Source: an uncultured Muribaculaceae bacterium
Lineage (GTDB): Bacteria; Bacteroidota; Bacteroidia; Bacteroidales; Muribaculaceae
Direction: 5' to 3'
Length of the DNA stretch: 64,000 nt
Assembly (NCBI GenBank): GCA_910583525.1
Contig: CAJTXL010000001.1
Coordinates: 62,001-126,000, forward strand
In this document: positions 25,000-34,620 of the stretch, in pieces
Layout: every line of letters starts with the position of its first letter
Position numbering within the stretch: position 1 is the first letter of the stretch
The notes under the pieces: model-generated
What the model was told of the DNA's origin: nothing
The model's input: only the letters and a program-made list of their open reading frames with translations
The model's database searches: none
Made by a program: the position numbers and the translations under genes

Positions 25000-25559
25000 A
25001 ACAAAGCTGGAAACCCGGCACACTGCTCTACCCTCTGCCTGCCGTATTGGTGAGCTGCGGAAATGAAGAGTGTTCCAATATCTTCACAGTGGCATGGACG
25101 GGTACAATATGTACCGACCCGGCCATGCTTTATATATCTGTAAGGCCGGAGCGCCATTCTTACGGACTTATAAAGGCAAACATGCAGTTTACCGTCAACC
25201 TCACCACTGCCGCCATGGCACGTGCGACAGATTTTTGTGGGGTTCGTTCTGGACGTGACATCGACAAGTGGGAAGCCACGGGCTTGCACAAGCACCCCGG
25301 CGTTGCCGTCGAATGCCCTGCCGTTGAAGAATCGCCGTTATCGATAGAATGCCGCGTCAGCTCTATAATGCCGCTCGGCAGCCACGACATGTTCATAGCC
25401 AAAGTGGTGAATATACTTGCCGACGAAACGTATATGAACCCCGAAACGGGCAAATTCGAGCTTGACAAAGCCGGATTGATGAACTACAGCCACGGAACAT
25501 ATTTTACGCAAGGAGAGCCATTGGGCACTTTCGGATTTTCAGTGAAAAAGAAAAAATAG
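24996..25559 (+). CDS. flavin reductase family protein
   Basis: A 187-residue FMN-binding split-barrel protein of the flavin reductase-like family. It opens MKQSWKPGTLLYPLPAVLVS and has the family core ISVRPERHSYGLI and FTVNLTTAAMARATDFCGV. The frame is open 42 bases upstream, but the ATG at 24996 overlaps the pyrI stop and fits the family start. The natural substrate is unknown; no monooxygenase partner is nearby. It lies 22 bases before glyA. Confidence 0.9.
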   Translation: MKQSWKPGTLLYPLPAVLVSCGNEECSNIFTVAWTGTICTDPAMLYISVRPERHSYGLIKANMQFTVNLTTAAMARATDFCGVRSGRDIDKWEATGLHKHPGVAVECPAVEESPLSIECRVSSIMPLGSHDMFIAKVVNILADETYMNPETGKFELDKAGLMNYSHGTYFTQGEPLGTFGFSVKKKK

Positions 25560-25581
25560 AAACCTCAATATATAGAACATT

Positions 25582-26862
25582 ATGCAGACCGACAATGCTA
25601 TCTTCGACTTAATTGCAGCCGAACACCGTCGTCAAAAAGACGGCATCGAACTAATCGCTTCTGAAAACTACGTCAGCGACGACGTTATGCGTGCGATGGG
25701 TTCGTGCCTTACCAACAAATATGCCGAAGGTTATCCCGGACACCGCTATTACGGCGGTTGTCAGGTGGTCGACCAAGTGGAAGAGCTTGCCATAGAACGT
25801 ATAAAACGGCTTTTTGGCGCAGAGTATGCCAACGTGCAGCCCCATTCGGGCGCCCAGGCTAATATGGCCGTATTCATGGCATGCCTGAAGCCCGGCGACA
25901 AATTTATCGGCCTTAACCTAAGCCACGGCGGCCACCTCAGCCACGGCAGCCCTGTGAACTTTTCAGGACTTGTGTTCAATGCCCTCGAATATAATGTAGA
26001 CGCCGAAACGGGCCTTGTCGATTACGACGCGTTTGAAGAAACTTGTATCCGCGAACGTCCGCGCCTGATAATCGGTGGTGCGAGCGCATACTCCCGTGAG
26101 TGGGACTATGCACGCATGCGTCGCGTTGCCGACGAAATCGGTGCCATATTCATGGTAGACATGGCGCATCCGGCAGGTCTTATCGCCGCCGGACTCCTCG
26201 ATAATCCGCTCAAGTACGCGCATATTGTTACTTCCACAACCCACAAGACACTGCGGGGACCGCGTGGCGGCATCATTCTTATGGGCAAAGACTTCGTGAA
26301 CCCATGGGGTAAGAAAAGCCCGAAAGGCGAACCGCGCATGATGTCGCAGCTTCTCGACTCGGCAGTTTTCCCCGGTGTGCAGGGCGGCCCCCTCGAACAT
26401 GTAATAGCCGCCAAGGCAGTTGCTTTCGGCGAAGCTTTGCAGCCCGAGTTTACCCAATATCAGACACAGGTAAAAGCCAATGCGACCGCTCTCGCAAAAG
26501 CTCTCGGCGATATGGGATATAAAATTGTATCGGGCGGTACGGACAACCACTGCATACTCGTTGACCTGCGCACCAAATTCCCCGACCTTACAGGCAAAGT
26601 GGCAGAACGCGTACTCGTCGATGCCCATATCACGGCAAACAAAAACATGGTTCCGTTCGACAGCCGTTCGCCGTTCCAGACATCAGGAATACGCCTCGGA
26701 ACTCCGGCCATAACAACACGCGGACTTATGCCGGAAGAAATGGGCAAAATCGCCGAAATGATTGACTCCGTACTATCTGCGTCCGACAATCAATCCGTCA
26801 TCAGCAGCGTAGGCCAGGCCGTTGTTGCCATGATGTCGGAGCGACCCATATTCGCATGGTAA
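25582..26862 (+). CDS. glyA: serine hydroxymethyltransferase
   Basis: A 426-residue PLP enzyme that interconverts serine and glycine with tetrahydrofolate. Family motifs: ELIASENYVSDDVM near the start, YPGHRYYGGCQVVD near 52, and the PLP-lysine region VTSTTHKTLRGPRGG near 220-235. The length is normal. The last 7 bases overlap the start of ispD. Confidence 0.98.
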   Translation: MQTDNAIFDLIAAEHRRQKDGIELIASENYVSDDVMRAMGSCLTNKYAEGYPGHRYYGGCQVVDQVEELAIERIKRLFGAEYANVQPHSGAQANMAVFMACLKPGDKFIGLNLSHGGHLSHGSPVNFSGLVFNALEYNVDAETGLVDYDAFEETCIRERPRLIIGGASAYSREWDYARMRRVADEIGAIFMVDMAHPAGLIAAGLLDNPLKYAHIVTSTTHKTLRGPRGGIILMGKDFVNPWGKKSPKGEPRMMSQLLDSAVFPGVQGGPLEHVIAAKAVAFGEALQPEFTQYQTQVKANATALAKALGDMGYKIVSGGTDNHCILVDLRTKFPDLTGKVAERVLVDAHITANKNMVPFDSRSPFQTSGIRLGTPAITTRGLMPEEMGKIAEMIDSVLSASDNQSVISSVGQAVVAMMSERPIFAW

Positions 26863-27584
26863 TAAACAATGCAGAAACCGACCGCGGCGGCAATGTCTTT
26901 GTAGTCATTGTCGCCGCCGGTTCAGGCACACGTTTCGGCAGCAGTGTTCCCAAACAATTTCTGCCGCTTGCCGGACGTCCGGTATTGCTGCATACCGTTG
27001 ACGCGTTCGCTTCGGCACTTCCCGATGCAACAATCATCCTTGTCCTTTCAAAAGAAGGACGACAGATTTGGAATGGCTTATCGGCTGAATATGATGTGCC
27101 TAACGCACTGCTCGCAGAAGGCGGTGCAAGTCGTTCCGAATCGGTATGCAATGCCTTGTCACTGCTCGAAGGACGCATCGACAACGACTCCGTAGTAATG
27201 GTACACGACGGGGCCCGTCCGTTGGTGAATGCCGCTATGCTGCGTGCAATTCTTGCCGCCATACGTGATAAGGACATTGACGCCGTTGTGCCCGTAATGC
27301 CGCTTACCGAAGCGTTAGCCGTCAATGACGGAGATGCAGTGTCGCCTACTCCGCGCGAAAATTTCCGTACGGTGCAGACGCCGCAGGCTTTCAAAGCATC
27401 TATTCTGAAAGAAGCATACGAAAAATCCGCCGGAGAAACAATGCCCGACGATGCCGCTGTCGTAAGCCGTTTTACCGATACCAAGATACACTCCGTGCCG
27501 GGACATCCTCAAAACATAAAAATCACAAACCCGAACGACATAGACATCGCCGAGCTCTTGCTCGCAAATCCTCTGCTCTATTGA
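26856..27584 (+). CDS. ispD: 2-C-methyl-D-erythritol 4-phosphate cytidylyltransferase
   Basis: A 242-residue enzyme of the MEP pathway that makes CDP-methylerythritol. The CTP-binding motif AAGSGTRFGSSVPKQF is near residue 20, VHDGARPLV near 112, and FRTVQTPQAF near 170. The ATG overlaps the glyA stop by 7 bases. Its stop TGA shares one base with the ATG of the following restriction-type gene (TGATG), the tightest form of coupling. Confidence 0.96.
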   Translation: MVINNAETDRGGNVFVVIVAAGSGTRFGSSVPKQFLPLAGRPVLLHTVDAFASALPDATIILVLSKEGRQIWNGLSAEYDVPNALLAEGGASRSESVCNALSLLEGRIDNDSVVMVHDGARPLVNAAMLRAILAAIRDKDIDAVVPVMPLTEALAVNDGDAVSPTPRENFRTVQTPQAFKASILKEAYEKSAGETMPDDAAVVSRFTDTKIHSVPGHPQNIKITNPNDIDIAELLLANPLLY

Positions 27585-28585
27585 TGCCCAAGAATAAAAT
27601 CTCTGCCGATATATACGATACCGCGATTTGGAAACAATATCCCGGTCTGCTCGACACATTGCTCGTAGACCATAGCATGAGCATGCACAATGGTTCGCCA
27701 TGCAATATTATATGGGCTACTGACGACTATGAAGCCTTGGGTAAGGGCTACGGCTTTCATGACCAAATACTGCCAGGGCTTATTTCGGGAGAATGTAGCG
27801 GCATCATACGCCCCCATGCCTTCAAGGGTGACGAAGAAAAAAGAACCCGGATGAAACTGCATGGCGAAGTATCGACGCCGGCATGGGTATGCAACGCTCA
27901 GTGCAACCTCGTCGATAAGGCAAAACTCAAAAAGGACGGTCTTTTCAATATTGAAAATCCTGACAGGACCTGGACTGTAAAAAGAGCTAAAATCAAATTT
28001 CCTAAAGGGATGTCGTGGCTCGACTATATAAATGACAGCTGCCTCGAAATAACCTGTGGGGAAGCTCCATACCTTGTATCTCGCTATGATGCGTCCACCG
28101 GCAAATTCATTCCTGTAGGTCACAGGGTGGGCCTGCTCGACCGCAAGCTGCGTGTGGCAAAAGAGAATACTACTTCGGCACAAGAGTGGTCCGATGCCGC
28201 CGTAATGGCCTATAAGAGTACCTTCGGCTATGAGTGGCAGGGCGATAGCCTGCTTATAGCGCGGCAATCTATGCTCTACACGTTTATCGAATATCACCGG
28301 CATTATTTTAAATGCGACCCGGCCGACGAACTTATATTTGAAATTGCCGATATAGTATCGTGGAATCTGTGGCAGATGGACGGCCTGCGTGGCGTAGTTC
28401 CGGGAAGCTGTCATACCCACGGGCGTGGAAAACAACGTTGTAAGGGCTGTGCCTCGAAAGATTTGCCGCAAGCCATGCACGACCATAACGGCGTTTATGC
28501 CCTATTTAAAGATTGGGCAGATGGTAAAATAATAGAATACCATACACTATCGGCAGGCATCGATGAACAGCACCCGGATAAATAG
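27584..28585 (+). CDS. restriction-modification accessory protein, 'subunit M'-like
   Basis: A 333-residue protein of a family often labelled restriction endonuclease subunit M, known from context beside large helicase-methylase proteins. Seen: a conserved opening KNKISADIYDTAIWKQYP, a TPAWVCNAQ segment near residue 104, then LEITCGEAPYLVSRYD near 160, which resembles motif I of N6-adenine methylases, GLLDRKLRV, and a C-terminal region with ISWNLWQMDGLRGVVPG and a Cys/His cluster (CHTHGRGKQRCKGC) near 285-298. No NPPY motif is visible, so it may bind SAM or DNA without being a complete methylase. The frame opens with TTG at 27581; ATG at 27584 is the better start. It overlaps the next gene by 23 bases. 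Confidence 0.8.
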   Translation: MPKNKISADIYDTAIWKQYPGLLDTLLVDHSMSMHNGSPCNIIWATDDYEALGKGYGFHDQILPGLISGECSGIIRPHAFKGDEEKRTRMKLHGEVSTPAWVCNAQCNLVDKAKLKKDGLFNIENPDRTWTVKRAKIKFPKGMSWLDYINDSCLEITCGEAPYLVSRYDASTGKFIPVGHRVGLLDRKLRVAKENTTSAQEWSDAAVMAYKSTFGYEWQGDSLLIARQSMLYTFIEYHRHYFKCDPADELIFEIADIVSWNLWQMDGLRGVVPGSCHTHGRGKQRCKGCASKDLPQAMHDHNGVYALFKDWADGKIIEYHTLSAGIDEQHPDK

Positions 28586-31500
28586 CGAAGTACTCGACCG
28601 CATTGTATATGGCAGGGTTTTACCTCGTATATACGCCTTCAGAACGGGGAAAATACCCGGATTTCTGAAAGTGGGCGACACTACGCGACCGCTCGGAATA
28701 AGGCTTGACGAATGGCGCGTACATTTTCAAGACCTTACACTTGTCGCAGACGCATCAGCCATGGTCGGCGAAAACCTCATGTTCCGCGATTTTGCCGTGC
28801 ATGGTTTTCTTGAAAGAGACAGAAGTCGTCGACGGCTTGAGCGAAGCGAACTTCCCGAGTGGACCTATTATTCAAACGAATTTTTCAAAGATGCTACGGC
28901 TGATGATGTTTCAGACGCCATAACCGATATTCGTGAGGCGGCCGCAACAAACAGCAGTCGTTACCGGTTTTATTCTACCGACAGACTTCCGGCAGTAGTC
29001 CATTACAAGCGAGGCGAAAGTTATATTCCCCGTGACAATCAGGCCGAAGTAATCGCAAATTTCAGAAAAGCCATTGCCAATGGTCGCCGCAACTTGCTGA
29101 TGTTCGCCGTGATGCGTTTCGGCAAATCATTCACGGCCATGTGCTGCGCCAAAGAAATGGATGCCAAATCCGTTTTGGTATTATCAGCAAAGGCCGATGT
29201 CCGAGACGAATGGAAAGAGACTGTCGAGCACATAGGTAATTTTGAAGGATATGAATTTGCCACTAAATCGGAGCTGGCACAGTCGAGCCGTTTTCTACAC
29301 GATGCGAAAGATGCCGGACGCAAAATCGTTCTGTTCCTGACATTGCAGGACCTCCAAGGTTCTGCCCTCAAGAAAGTTCATAGAGAAGTATTCGGCATAG
29401 ATTGGGACTTGTTGCTTGTCGACGAGACCCACTTCGGGGCAAGAGGTCAAAGCTACGGCACAGTGCTGCGTGAAATGCGCCATGCCGAAGATGACGAAAC
29501 CGTCGCAACCCTTGAAGATTTAGGCAAAGTGACAAAGGAACTGAAAGTGGATGTGACAATCCATCTTTCGGGCACTCCTTACCGCATACTCATGGGTGAC
29601 GAGTTCCAGAAAGAAGACATCATAGCCTTCGTCCAATTCTCAGATATCGCCGATGCACAAAAGAAATGGTACTCCGAGCATCTCGATACAGCAGAATATG
29701 AAAACCCATACTTCGGATTTCCGCAAATGGTGCGTTTTGCATTTCTCCCGAATGTGGCATCTCTGAAGAAGATGGAAGAACTCCGCGCAGCCGAAGCTAC
29801 ATCTTCTTTCTCGGAGTTGTTCCGTCCGCAGGCCTTGATTGTGCACTCCGGGAATGCCCATAAAAAATTCGTGCATCCGGCAGTTGTGCTCGAATGGCTC
29901 ATGACTATAGACGGTAGCCGGGATGACAACAATGTCCTCGGTTTTCTAGACAACGAACGTATTAAAAACGGACAACTGTGCCGCCATATAGTGATGGTGC
30001 TTCCATATCGGGCTTCGTGCGATGCTATGGAGTATACCCTCAAAAACAACAGAGCCATTTTTCGAAATCTATGCGACTACGAGATAGTTAATATCTCGGG
30101 CTTGGAAGCCCATGCCGCATATCCCGATGCAAGTTCGATAAAAGAACGTATAAAAAGACTCGACGAGCAAGGAAAAAAGACATTGACGCTTACCGTCAAC
30201 CGCATGCTTACGGGCAGCACAGTTCCTCAATGGGATACGATGATTTTCATTAAGGACACTAAATCACCGCAGGAATACGACCAGGCGATATTCCGTCTGC
30301 AAAATCCGTTCATAAAAGAGCTCTGTGCCGAAAACTCTGACACGCCGGTAAAATATAATCTTAAGCCACAGATCATACTCGTCGACTTCGACCCTCAGCG
30401 AGTATTTGTTTTTCAGGAACTCCGCAGCCAGATATATAATGTAAATGTCGATGTAAACGGCAACACAAAACTCAGGGAACGTATTGCCAAAGAACTTGAA
30501 ATATCGCCGGTAATAACGCTCGACAACAACAAACTAAGAGAGGTCGAGGCGGCCGACGTAATCGATGCCGTCAGGAACTACTCGGCAACGCGCAGTGCTA
30601 TTGAAGAGGCCGAGGCTCTGCCGCTCGATTTCGGTCTGCTCAACAACGACGAACTGAAAGCCGTTATTTCGCAGATAGACCCTATTGATTCGAGAAAGGG
30701 TTTAGCTATAAACGCCATCGATGAGGATGATGAAGAAGGTGATGACATAGGCCCGGAAACGGCGGATGACAATGACGAAGGCCTCGGAAAAGTCGATGAC
30801 CTCGGCAATGAAAAGAAAAACTCCGAACAGCCTGACCGTCTGCTCGAAAAAAAGTTTGCCGCATATATGGTGCGCATCCTTCTATTCGCGTTCCTCTCAG
30901 ACGACAATGTGACATCGCTCGACGATATTTTGGCTGTAACTGACAATGCAGATAACCGCCGGATACTGAAAAACGTCGGCCTCAGCAAACGATGCCTGAC
31001 AACCATACGTGAGCATGGGCACTATGCTTTGCTTCAAAAGCTCGACTACAAGATACACAACATCAACTCGCTTTCGCACGACGAGAGCAGGAGCGTCGAA
31101 GAGCGTATCGACATAGCCCTCAACAAATTTTCGCGTCTGTCAGGTTCGGAGGTTGTAACTCCGCGTCATGTTGTCGAGGAAATGCTGTCAATTCTACCTA
31201 CCGAGGCTCTCGACGGCAAAATACTCGATATCGCATCAAAACAGGGTGAATTCGCTGCCGTCTTGGCCGCTCATCTCGGCGAGGATGCTAAAGACAAACT
31301 CTACTCATTGTGCACTTCGCCTTTAGCGTATGAACTGACACGCAAAATATATTCTATCCTCGGACTTCCGGTCGGCAATATCTGCGAAGGCTTTACGACG
31401 TATGACCTGATTTCCCCGGACAAAAAACAAAACATTATCAAAAAGCTTAAAGACATGGGCTTTTCTACAATAATAGGAAATCCGCCATATCAGGAAACCG

Positions 31501-32501
31501 ACGGCGGAGGCACCGGCGACAGCGCCAAACCAATCTACCAGCATTTTGTCGAAGCGGCAATCGCCGTTTCGTCGAGATGCATTGTCCTTATCACGCCCTC
31601 GCGTTGGCTAAAAGGCGGCAAAGGGCTTACAGCTTTCCGCAATAAAATGACTGAAGACCGGCATCTGATAGAATTGCACGATTTTGCCGACGCCAAATCA
31701 TTTTTCCCGGGGATGAATATCGATGGCGGCGTGTCGTACTTTTTGCGTGACGCCGCAACCACAGCTGAAGACGGTAAAATCAAGTATGTATATACCGACC
31801 GCGACGGCACGGTCTCTACCGTGAACCGTAGCATTAAATCGTCTGCATCGAAAACAATACTTCGCGATGTCAGGCAGCTTTCAATCGTGGTAAAAGCGAA
31901 TGCTGCCAATACAGGCACTTTCGACACTATAGTGGCGTCAAGAAATCCGTTCGCGTTGGCTTCAGATTTGTTCAACCGTCCTGAAAAATACCCTAAGCTT
32001 GGTATTTCCGAAGTTAAGACTGACGGTTATAGCACTGTTTACGGTGTAAAGGGCAAGAAAGGCGGTTCAAGGCGTACCGAGAGATATATGCCCAAAAGCG
32101 CCGTGCCAAAAGGTAAAGAGTCGGTCGAAAAATACAAGATATTCTTTTCAAAGGCATACATGACGACTTCTACCGTGCCGCCGGCCCGTATAATGGGTGC
32201 ACCGGGTGATGTCGCCACCGAAACATTCCTCAAAATAGGCGATTTCGACACAGCAACAGAACGCGACAACTGCGAAAAATACATATGTACGAAATTTTTC
32301 CGTGCGCTGCTGTTCTTCAACCGTAGCTCGTTGAATATATCCAAAAGCACATTCGCACTTATCCCTTTGCAGGATTTTACCGAAAACTCCGCAATCAATT
32401 GGAATTTGGCTGTCGAAAATATAGACCGGCAGCTCTACAATCTCTACGGGCTGACCGACGAAGAGATTGAATTTATCGAGAATACGGTTAAACCGGCCTG
32501 A
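28563..32501 (+). CDS. single-chain restriction-modification enzyme: GIY-YIG-like/SF2 translocase/Eco57I methylase
   Basis: A 1312-residue multidomain protein. (1) Residues about 20-130: a T5orf172/GIY-YIG-like nuclease with IYAFRTG, FLKVGDTTR and YSNEFF. (2) About 150-600: an SF2 helicase/translocase with Walker A variant MRFGKSF near 183, DETH box near 286, motif III HLSGTPYR near 340 and motif VI region EYDQAIFRLQNP near 570. (3) An acidic linker near 718-765. (4) About 870-1312: an Eco57I-type N6-adenine methylase with motif I LDIASKQGEF near 888, catalytic NPPY near 973, and a target-recognition tail ending YNLYGLTDEEIEFIE. The order nuclease-motor-methylase-TRD in one chain recalls type ISP/IIG enzymes, but those usually carry another nuclease. 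It lies in the ispD-recG run, 5 bases before recG. Active-site residues look intact; recognition sequence unknown. Confidence 0.85.
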   Translation: MNSTRINSEVLDRIVYGRVLPRIYAFRTGKIPGFLKVGDTTRPLGIRLDEWRVHFQDLTLVADASAMVGENLMFRDFAVHGFLERDRSRRRLERSELPEWTYYSNEFFKDATADDVSDAITDIREAAATNSSRYRFYSTDRLPAVVHYKRGESYIPRDNQAEVIANFRKAIANGRRNLLMFAVMRFGKSFTAMCCAKEMDAKSVLVLSAKADVRDEWKETVEHIGNFEGYEFATKSELAQSSRFLHDAKDAGRKIVLFLTLQDLQGSALKKVHREVFGIDWDLLLVDETHFGARGQSYGTVLREMRHAEDDETVATLEDLGKVTKELKVDVTIHLSGTPYRILMGDEFQKEDIIAFVQFSDIADAQKKWYSEHLDTAEYENPYFGFPQMVRFAFLPNVASLKKMEELRAAEATSSFSELFRPQALIVHSGNAHKKFVHPAVVLEWLMTIDGSRDDNNVLGFLDNERIKNGQLCRHIVMVLPYRASCDAMEYTLKNNRAIFRNLCDYEIVNISGLEAHAAYPDASSIKERIKRLDEQGKKTLTLTVNRMLTGSTVPQWDTMIFIKDTKSPQEYDQAIFRLQNPFIKELCAENSDTPVKYNLKPQIILVDFDPQRVFVFQELRSQIYNVNVDVNGNTKLRERIAKELEISPVITLDNNKLREVEAADVIDAVRNYSATRSAIEEAEALPLDFGLLNNDELKAVISQIDPIDSRKGLAINAIDEDDEEGDDIGPETADDNDEGLGKVDDLGNEKKNSEQPDRLLEKKFAAYMVRILLFAFLSDDNVTSLDDILAVTDNADNRRILKNVGLSKRCLTTIREHGHYALLQKLDYKIHNINSLSHDESRSVEERIDIALNKFSRLSGSEVVTPRHVVEEMLSILPTEALDGKILDIASKQGEFAAVLAAHLGEDAKDKLYSLCTSPLAYELTRKIYSILGLPVGNICEGFTTYDLISPDKKQNIIKKLKDMGFSTIIGNPPYQETDGGGTGDSAKPIYQHFVEAAIAVSSRCIVLITPSRWLKGGKGLTAFRNKMTEDRHLIELHDFADAKSFFPGMNIDGGVSYFLRDAATTAEDGKIKYVYTDRDGTVSTVNRSIKSSASKTILRDVRQLSIVVKANAANTGTFDTIVASRNPFALASDLFNRPEKYPKLGISEVKTDGYSTVYGVKGKKGGSRRTERYMPKSAVPKGKESVEKYKIFFSKAYMTTSTVPPARIMGAPGDVATETFLKIGDFDTATERDNCEKYICTKFFRALLFFNRSSLNISKSTFALIPLQDFTENSAINWNLAVENIDRQLYNLYGLTDEEIEFIENTVKPA

Positions 32502-32506
32502 AAACC

Positions 32507-34609
32507 ATGCTGTCACTGCGCAACTATGACATAAAATACGTTAAGGGTATCGGACCCGAACGGGCAAAACTGCTTGGTTCGGAGCTCGGACTGCATAGCG
32601 CCTACGACTTGCTCAGACACTACCCTACGAGTTATATCGACCGCACAAAGACATACTCGGTGCGCAGTCTTCACGGAGCTGTAGGCGAGTTTCCGTCTTT
32701 GCAGCTGAGAGGACGTTTCGTCAGTTTCAATGTAGTAGGCGAAGGTGCTTCGATGCGTCTGATAGGGCTATTTACCGACGGTTCTGCGACAATCGACTGT
32801 GTATGGTTCAAGGGCGTTCGTGAAATGCGCAAACGCCTTGCTACCGGCAGAGAATATGTGTTGTTCGGGAAGCCGTCGTATTTTCACGACAATTTGCAGA
32901 TGACGCACCCCGAAGTAGACCCTCCTGAAGCTGTGGAGTCTGCACCGGGCGTAAGAGCCGTATATCCACTCACGGAGCGTTTGAGGCAGCGTAATCTCGG
33001 GTCACGGGTGCTTCATGGTGCCGTGGTTGCCTTTTTGCGTAGCCGCACAACTCCTTTTCACGATACTTTGCCTCAGGCGGTCGTAGCATCGGCCGGACTT
33101 ATGCCGCTCGACATCGCTATAAGAGAGGTGCATATGCCATCTTCGCCCGAAACCCTCGAGAAGGCACGCATGAGGCTGAAATTCGAAGAGCTGTTTTATA
33201 TTCAGACCGATATGCTGATGCGTTCGCGAGAGCGGAAATCGGCAATACAAGGTTACATGATGCCTCGTGCCGGAAAATGGTTTAATGATTTCTACTACCA
33301 ATGTCTGCCGTTTCCTCTTACAAACGCGCAGAAGCGTGTAATAAAAGAAATAAGAGCCGACATAATGTCGGGGCGGCAGATGAACCGTCTTGTTCAGGGC
33401 GATGTAGGTTCCGGCAAGACTTTGGTAGCATTGATGTCGATGCTGCTTGCACTCGACAACGGTTATCAGGCCTGCCTGATGGCTCCGACTGAAATCCTTG
33501 CAGCCCAACATTTTGAAACAATTTCGGAACTTGCTGCCAAAATCGGGCTTAATGTCAGACTACTCACAGGTTCGACTCGTGCGAAACAGCGTCGAATAAT
33601 CGATGAAGGGCTGCGCGACGGCTCTATACATATACTTGTCGGCACGCATGCCGTGATAGAAGACCGCGTGGTGTTCAATCGGCTCGGCTTCGTGGTGATA
33701 GACGAGCAACACCGTTTTGGTGTGGCACAGCGTGCACGGCTTTGGAAGAAAAGCGATGTGCCGCCGCATGTTCTTGTGATGACCGCGACCCCAATCCCCC
33801 GGACACTCGCCATGACGGTATATGGCGACCTCGACGTATCTGTGATAGACGAGTTGCCGCCGGGCCGAAAGCCCGTCGCCACGGTGTTGAGGTATGACGA
33901 ACAACGGGCACAAGTGATAAAAGGCATAAAGGCACAGCTTGATGCCGGGCATCAGGTCTACATCGTCTTTCCGCTTGTCGAGGAAAATGAAAAACTCGAC
34001 CTGAAAAGCGTTACCGAAGGATTCGAACACGCCGCAGAAATCTTCGCCCCTTACAAGGTGGCTTTCGTGCATGGCCGCATGAAGCCTGCCGAAAAAGAAG
34101 CGCAGATGTCGCTTTTTGTAAACGGCGATGCCAAAGTACTTGTCGCAACTACCGTGATTGAAGTCGGCGTAAACGTTCCAAATGCCACTACCATGGTTAT
34201 AGAAAATGCCGAACGTTTCGGATTGTCACAGCTGCACCAGCTGCGTGGACGCGTAGGGCGCGGCGCCGACCGTTCGCACTGCATTCTTATGAGCAAACAT
34301 AACATTGGCGCCGACACACGCAAGCGTCTGGAGCTCATGACATCGACTACCGACGGTTTTGTGATTGCAGAGGCCGACATGCAGATGCGCGGCCCCGGCG
34401 ATATCGAGGGCACAATGCAGAGCGGACTGCCATTCGACTTAAAAATAGCCAACCTCGCACGCGACGGACAAATAATACAGCTTGCACGAAAGGCGGCCGA
34501 AGCCCTCCTTGACAGCGACCCTACCCTAACGGCACCACAAAACCGCTATTTCGCTTCGGCGTTGGCCATGATGCTCAACCGAAGCACGGACTGGAGTCGT
34601 ATAAGCTGA
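32507..34609 (+). CDS. recG: ATP-dependent DNA helicase RecG
   Basis: A 700-residue SF2 helicase that remodels stalled forks and Holliday junctions. N-terminal wedge/OB domain (VKGIGPERAKLLG at the start), Walker A GDVGSGKTLVA near residue 298, DEQHRFG box near 402, TATPIPRTLAM, and motif VI QLRGRVGRG near 580. It follows the restriction-type gene by 5 bases and ends 11 bases from the convergent MurU-like gene, with no room for a separate terminator. Confidence 0.98.
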   Translation: MLSLRNYDIKYVKGIGPERAKLLGSELGLHSAYDLLRHYPTSYIDRTKTYSVRSLHGAVGEFPSLQLRGRFVSFNVVGEGASMRLIGLFTDGSATIDCVWFKGVREMRKRLATGREYVLFGKPSYFHDNLQMTHPEVDPPEAVESAPGVRAVYPLTERLRQRNLGSRVLHGAVVAFLRSRTTPFHDTLPQAVVASAGLMPLDIAIREVHMPSSPETLEKARMRLKFEELFYIQTDMLMRSRERKSAIQGYMMPRAGKWFNDFYYQCLPFPLTNAQKRVIKEIRADIMSGRQMNRLVQGDVGSGKTLVALMSMLLALDNGYQACLMAPTEILAAQHFETISELAAKIGLNVRLLTGSTRAKQRRIIDEGLRDGSIHILVGTHAVIEDRVVFNRLGFVVIDEQHRFGVAQRARLWKKSDVPPHVLVMTATPIPRTLAMTVYGDLDVSVIDELPPGRKPVATVLRYDEQRAQVIKGIKAQLDAGHQVYIVFPLVEENEKLDLKSVTEGFEHAAEIFAPYKVAFVHGRMKPAEKEAQMSLFVNGDAKVLVATTVIEVGVNVPNATTMVIENAERFGLSQLHQLRGRVGRGADRSHCILMSKHNIGADTRKRLELMTSTTDGFVIAEADMQMRGPGDIEGTMQSGLPFDLKIANLARDGQIIQLARKAAEALLDSDPTLTAPQNRYFASALAMMLNRSTDWSRIS

Positions 34610-34620
34610 ATGTAGAATGT

